From: Trueperaceae bacterium
GTDB lineage: Bacteria > Deinococcota > Deinococci > Deinococcales > Trueperaceae
Length of the DNA stretch: 6,226 bases
NCBI GenBank assembly: GCA_007128755.1
Contig: SKWV01000140.1
Coordinates: forward strand, 1 to 6,226
Reading direction: 5' to 3'
A model generated the notes under the pieces. That model ran no database searches. It was not told the DNA's origin and saw only the letters and a list, made by a program, of their open reading frames with translations. This document shows, in pieces, positions 5,223 to 6,226 of the stretch; within the stretch, counting starts at the first letter, position 1, and each line of letters opens with the position of its first letter. Position numbers and translations under genes: made by a program.

Positions 5223-5564
5223 ATGACCACCCGAGAAGTCCGTCGAGACATCGCAGGCCTGAAGAAGGACCTCGATCGGCTCCAGGCCGACCTGAAGCAG
5301 ATCACTCGCCGTGGCGGCAGCGCCGCCAAGCAGGTGAGCGCCGACGCGATCGAGAACGTCAGGGAAGCCGCGAGCGGCGTCCTCGAGGAGGGCGGCGAGC
5401 GCATGCGCTCGGTCATGCACGACGCGACCGACGTGGTCAAGGACAAGGGCCAGGACGTCGTGCACGGCATGAAGGACCAGATCGAGGAGCGGCCCGTCAC
5501 CTCGGCGCTCGTCACCATGGGCCTCGGCTTCGCGCTCGGCATCTTGCTCGCGCGCAAGCTCTGA
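5223..5564 (+). CDS. Small tail-anchored helical protein (DUF883/YqjD/ElaB-like)
   Basis: The protein has 113 residues. The N-terminus (about 5-28, REVRRDIAGLKKDLDRLQAD) looks like a short coiled coil, as in DUF883 proteins. A helical middle follows, then a membrane anchor at about 93-110 (TSALVTMGLGFALGILLA) and a basic RKL end. E. coli relatives YqjD and ElaB are anchored by the C-terminus in the inner membrane and are linked to stationary phase and ribosome binding; whether that holds here is not known. It shares HDA(S/T)D, QIEE(K/R)P and the anchor with the product of 4699-5049, in a gap-free alignment of about 50 residues, but lacks the 11-residue repeats. It has its own strong ribosome site and a 173-bp spacer upstream rich in stem-loops, so separate transcription or differential mRNA stability is possible. 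Confidence 0.85.
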   Translation: MTTREVRRDIAGLKKDLDRLQADLKQITRRGGSAAKQVSADAIENVREAASGVLEEGGERMRSVMHDATDVVKDKGQDVVHGMKDQIEERPVTSALVTMGLGFALGILLARKL

Positions 5565-5590
5565 TCGCCACGAGCGAAGCCCCAGATGGT

Positions 5591-5609
5591 CCACGGGCCG
5601 GTCCCGTGG
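5591..5609. terminator. Perfect hairpin between convergent genes, likely two-way terminator
   Basis: CCACGGG (5591-5597) pairs with CCCGTGG (5603-5609) around the 5-nt loop CCGGT. It lies in the 59-bp gap between the second tail-anchored gene and the convergent dehydrogenase gene, where termination is expected from both sides. There is no T-run on either strand, so the function is inferred from placement. Confidence 0.4.
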
Positions 5610-5623
5610 CCGATCTCGGGCTG

Positions 5624-6226
5624 CTAGGCGCCTCGTAGCGCCCGCAGCACCGTCTCGAGATCGGGCGGCTCCGTGCCGTCAGGATCCGCGTGCGCGTCGA
5701 GGCCGGCCAGGCACGCATAGGTCCTGGCGGCCGCGGCGTGGAACCCGGCCGGCACGCCGGCCGCTTCGAACGTCGCGTCGATCTCGTGCATCTCCCCCTC
5801 GAACCGCCACGCCTTGCGCGTCGACCGCCGGACCCGATCCGCAGCCCGCGCGACGAACCCCGGCTCGAGGTGCTCCCACTGCGCCTCGAGCGCGGCGAGC
5901 ACGTCGTGGTGACGCGCCGTCGCCAGGGCCGCGGCGAGCAGCGCGGTGACGCCCTTGGTGTAGGCAGCGAAGCACATCTTGAGCGCCGAGGCGTCGCCGA
6001 CGCGCGCTCCGAGCACCGACACCTCGAGCGGTCCGGCGACGAAGGCCTCCGCCACCTCGACCGCCCGCGGGCCGGAGAGGTGCAGCCAGGTGGTGCCACG
6101 CTCCACCGCCGGCCCGCCGACGATGCCGCCGTCGACGAACGACCCGCCGCCTGCCTCGACGATGCCGGCGATCGTGCGCGCGCGCTCCGGCGAGATGGCG
6201 TTGGCGTCGACGAACGTGCGGTCGAA
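5624..6226 (-). CDS. NAD(P)-dependent dehydrogenase, DUF1932 C-terminal domain, 5' end missing
   Basis: The reading frame is open from the stop (complement of 5624-5626) to the window edge, giving 200 C-terminal residues; the Rossmann NAD-binding half lies outside. The visible part begins FDRTFVDANAISPERA, which is the end of the dinucleotide domain of the 6-phosphogluconate/3-hydroxyisobutyrate dehydrogenase superfamily. Next come FVDGGIVGG (30-38, the usual substrate-binding DGxVxGG region), SGP (51-53), and GDASALKMCFAAYTKG (77-92). Lys83 of that last motif sits where the family's catalytic lysine is expected. The all-helical DUF1932 domain follows to the end. A GTG at 6104-6106 could be mistaken for the start, but conserved sequence continues upstream of it. 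Members are soluble oxidoreductases acting on small hydroxy acids or related compounds, and the substrate here is unknown. The gene is convergent with the tail-anchored pair and has no evident link to it. Confidence 0.85.
   Translation of the reverse strand, partial: FDRTFVDANAISPERARTIAGIVEAGGGSFVDGGIVGGPAVERGTTWLHLSGPRAVEVAEAFVAGPLEVSVLGARVGDASALKMCFAAYTKGVTALLAAALATARHHDVLAALEAQWEHLEPGFVARAADRVRRSTRKAWRFEGEMHEIDATFEAAGVPAGFHAAAARTYACLAGLDAHADPDGTEPPDLETVLRALRGA

Noticed and set aside
6104..6106. GTG as start of a 160-residue protein
   Set aside because: The frame stays open to the window edge, and the upstream 40 residues carry conserved dehydrogenase motifs (VDANAISP, FVDGG), so the gene is longer and truncated by the window.
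1..6226. tRNA, rRNA, CRISPR, insertion sequence or toxin-antitoxin genes
   Set aside because: Looked for on both strands. No regular spacer-repeat arrays, transposase motifs, terminal inverted repeats or tRNA-like cloverleafs were seen.

Overview
This window comes from a high-GC bacterial chromosome. G+C is about two thirds or more by eye, third codon positions are strongly G/C, genes are closely packed, and most starts have a purine-rich Shine-Dalgarno sequence. The lineage cannot be fixed from six genes and a fragment. A Pfk-2 type kinase, a DrrA-like ABC exporter and YqjD/ElaB-like tail-anchored proteins would fit a soil proteobacterium, an actinobacterium or a Rokubacteria-like lineage.

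Layout. (1) Positions 97-2713, plus strand: a three-gene operon-like block. It holds a pfkB-type phosphofructokinase, a small four-helix membrane protein of unknown function, and a cytosolic six-hairpin glycosidase of the amylo-1,6-glucosidase/debranching-like group. The gaps are 21 and 7 nt, so a shared transcript is likely. The inferred theme is hydrolysis of a storage or compatible-solute glycoside with entry of the hexose into glycolysis. (2) Positions 2760-4486, minus strand: a two-gene ABC-2 exporter, ATPase then permease, joined by a 4-nt ATGA overlap and convergent with block 1. (3) Positions 4487-4698: a divergent intergenic region with nested inverted and direct repeats, able to hold control elements for both sides. 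(4) Positions 4699-5564, plus strand: two small paralogous proteins, each with a charged helical body and one C-terminal membrane anchor (DUF883/YqjD/ElaB-like). The first carries a tandem 11-residue LEA-like repeat. The 173-bp spacer between them holds three successive stem-loops. (5) Positions 5624-6226, minus strand: the 3' part of a DUF1932-type NAD(P)-dependent dehydrogenase gene, cut by the window edge.

The region looks like ordinary chromosome with a stress/carbohydrate flavour. I see no mobile element, CRISPR array, rRNA or tRNA. The points most worth a second look are the kinase/membrane-protein/glycosidase operon with its unassigned middle gene, the paralogous tail-anchored pair with an in-frame 33-bp tandem duplication, and a 14-nt GC-rich motif that occurs in two hairpins about 5 kb apart.
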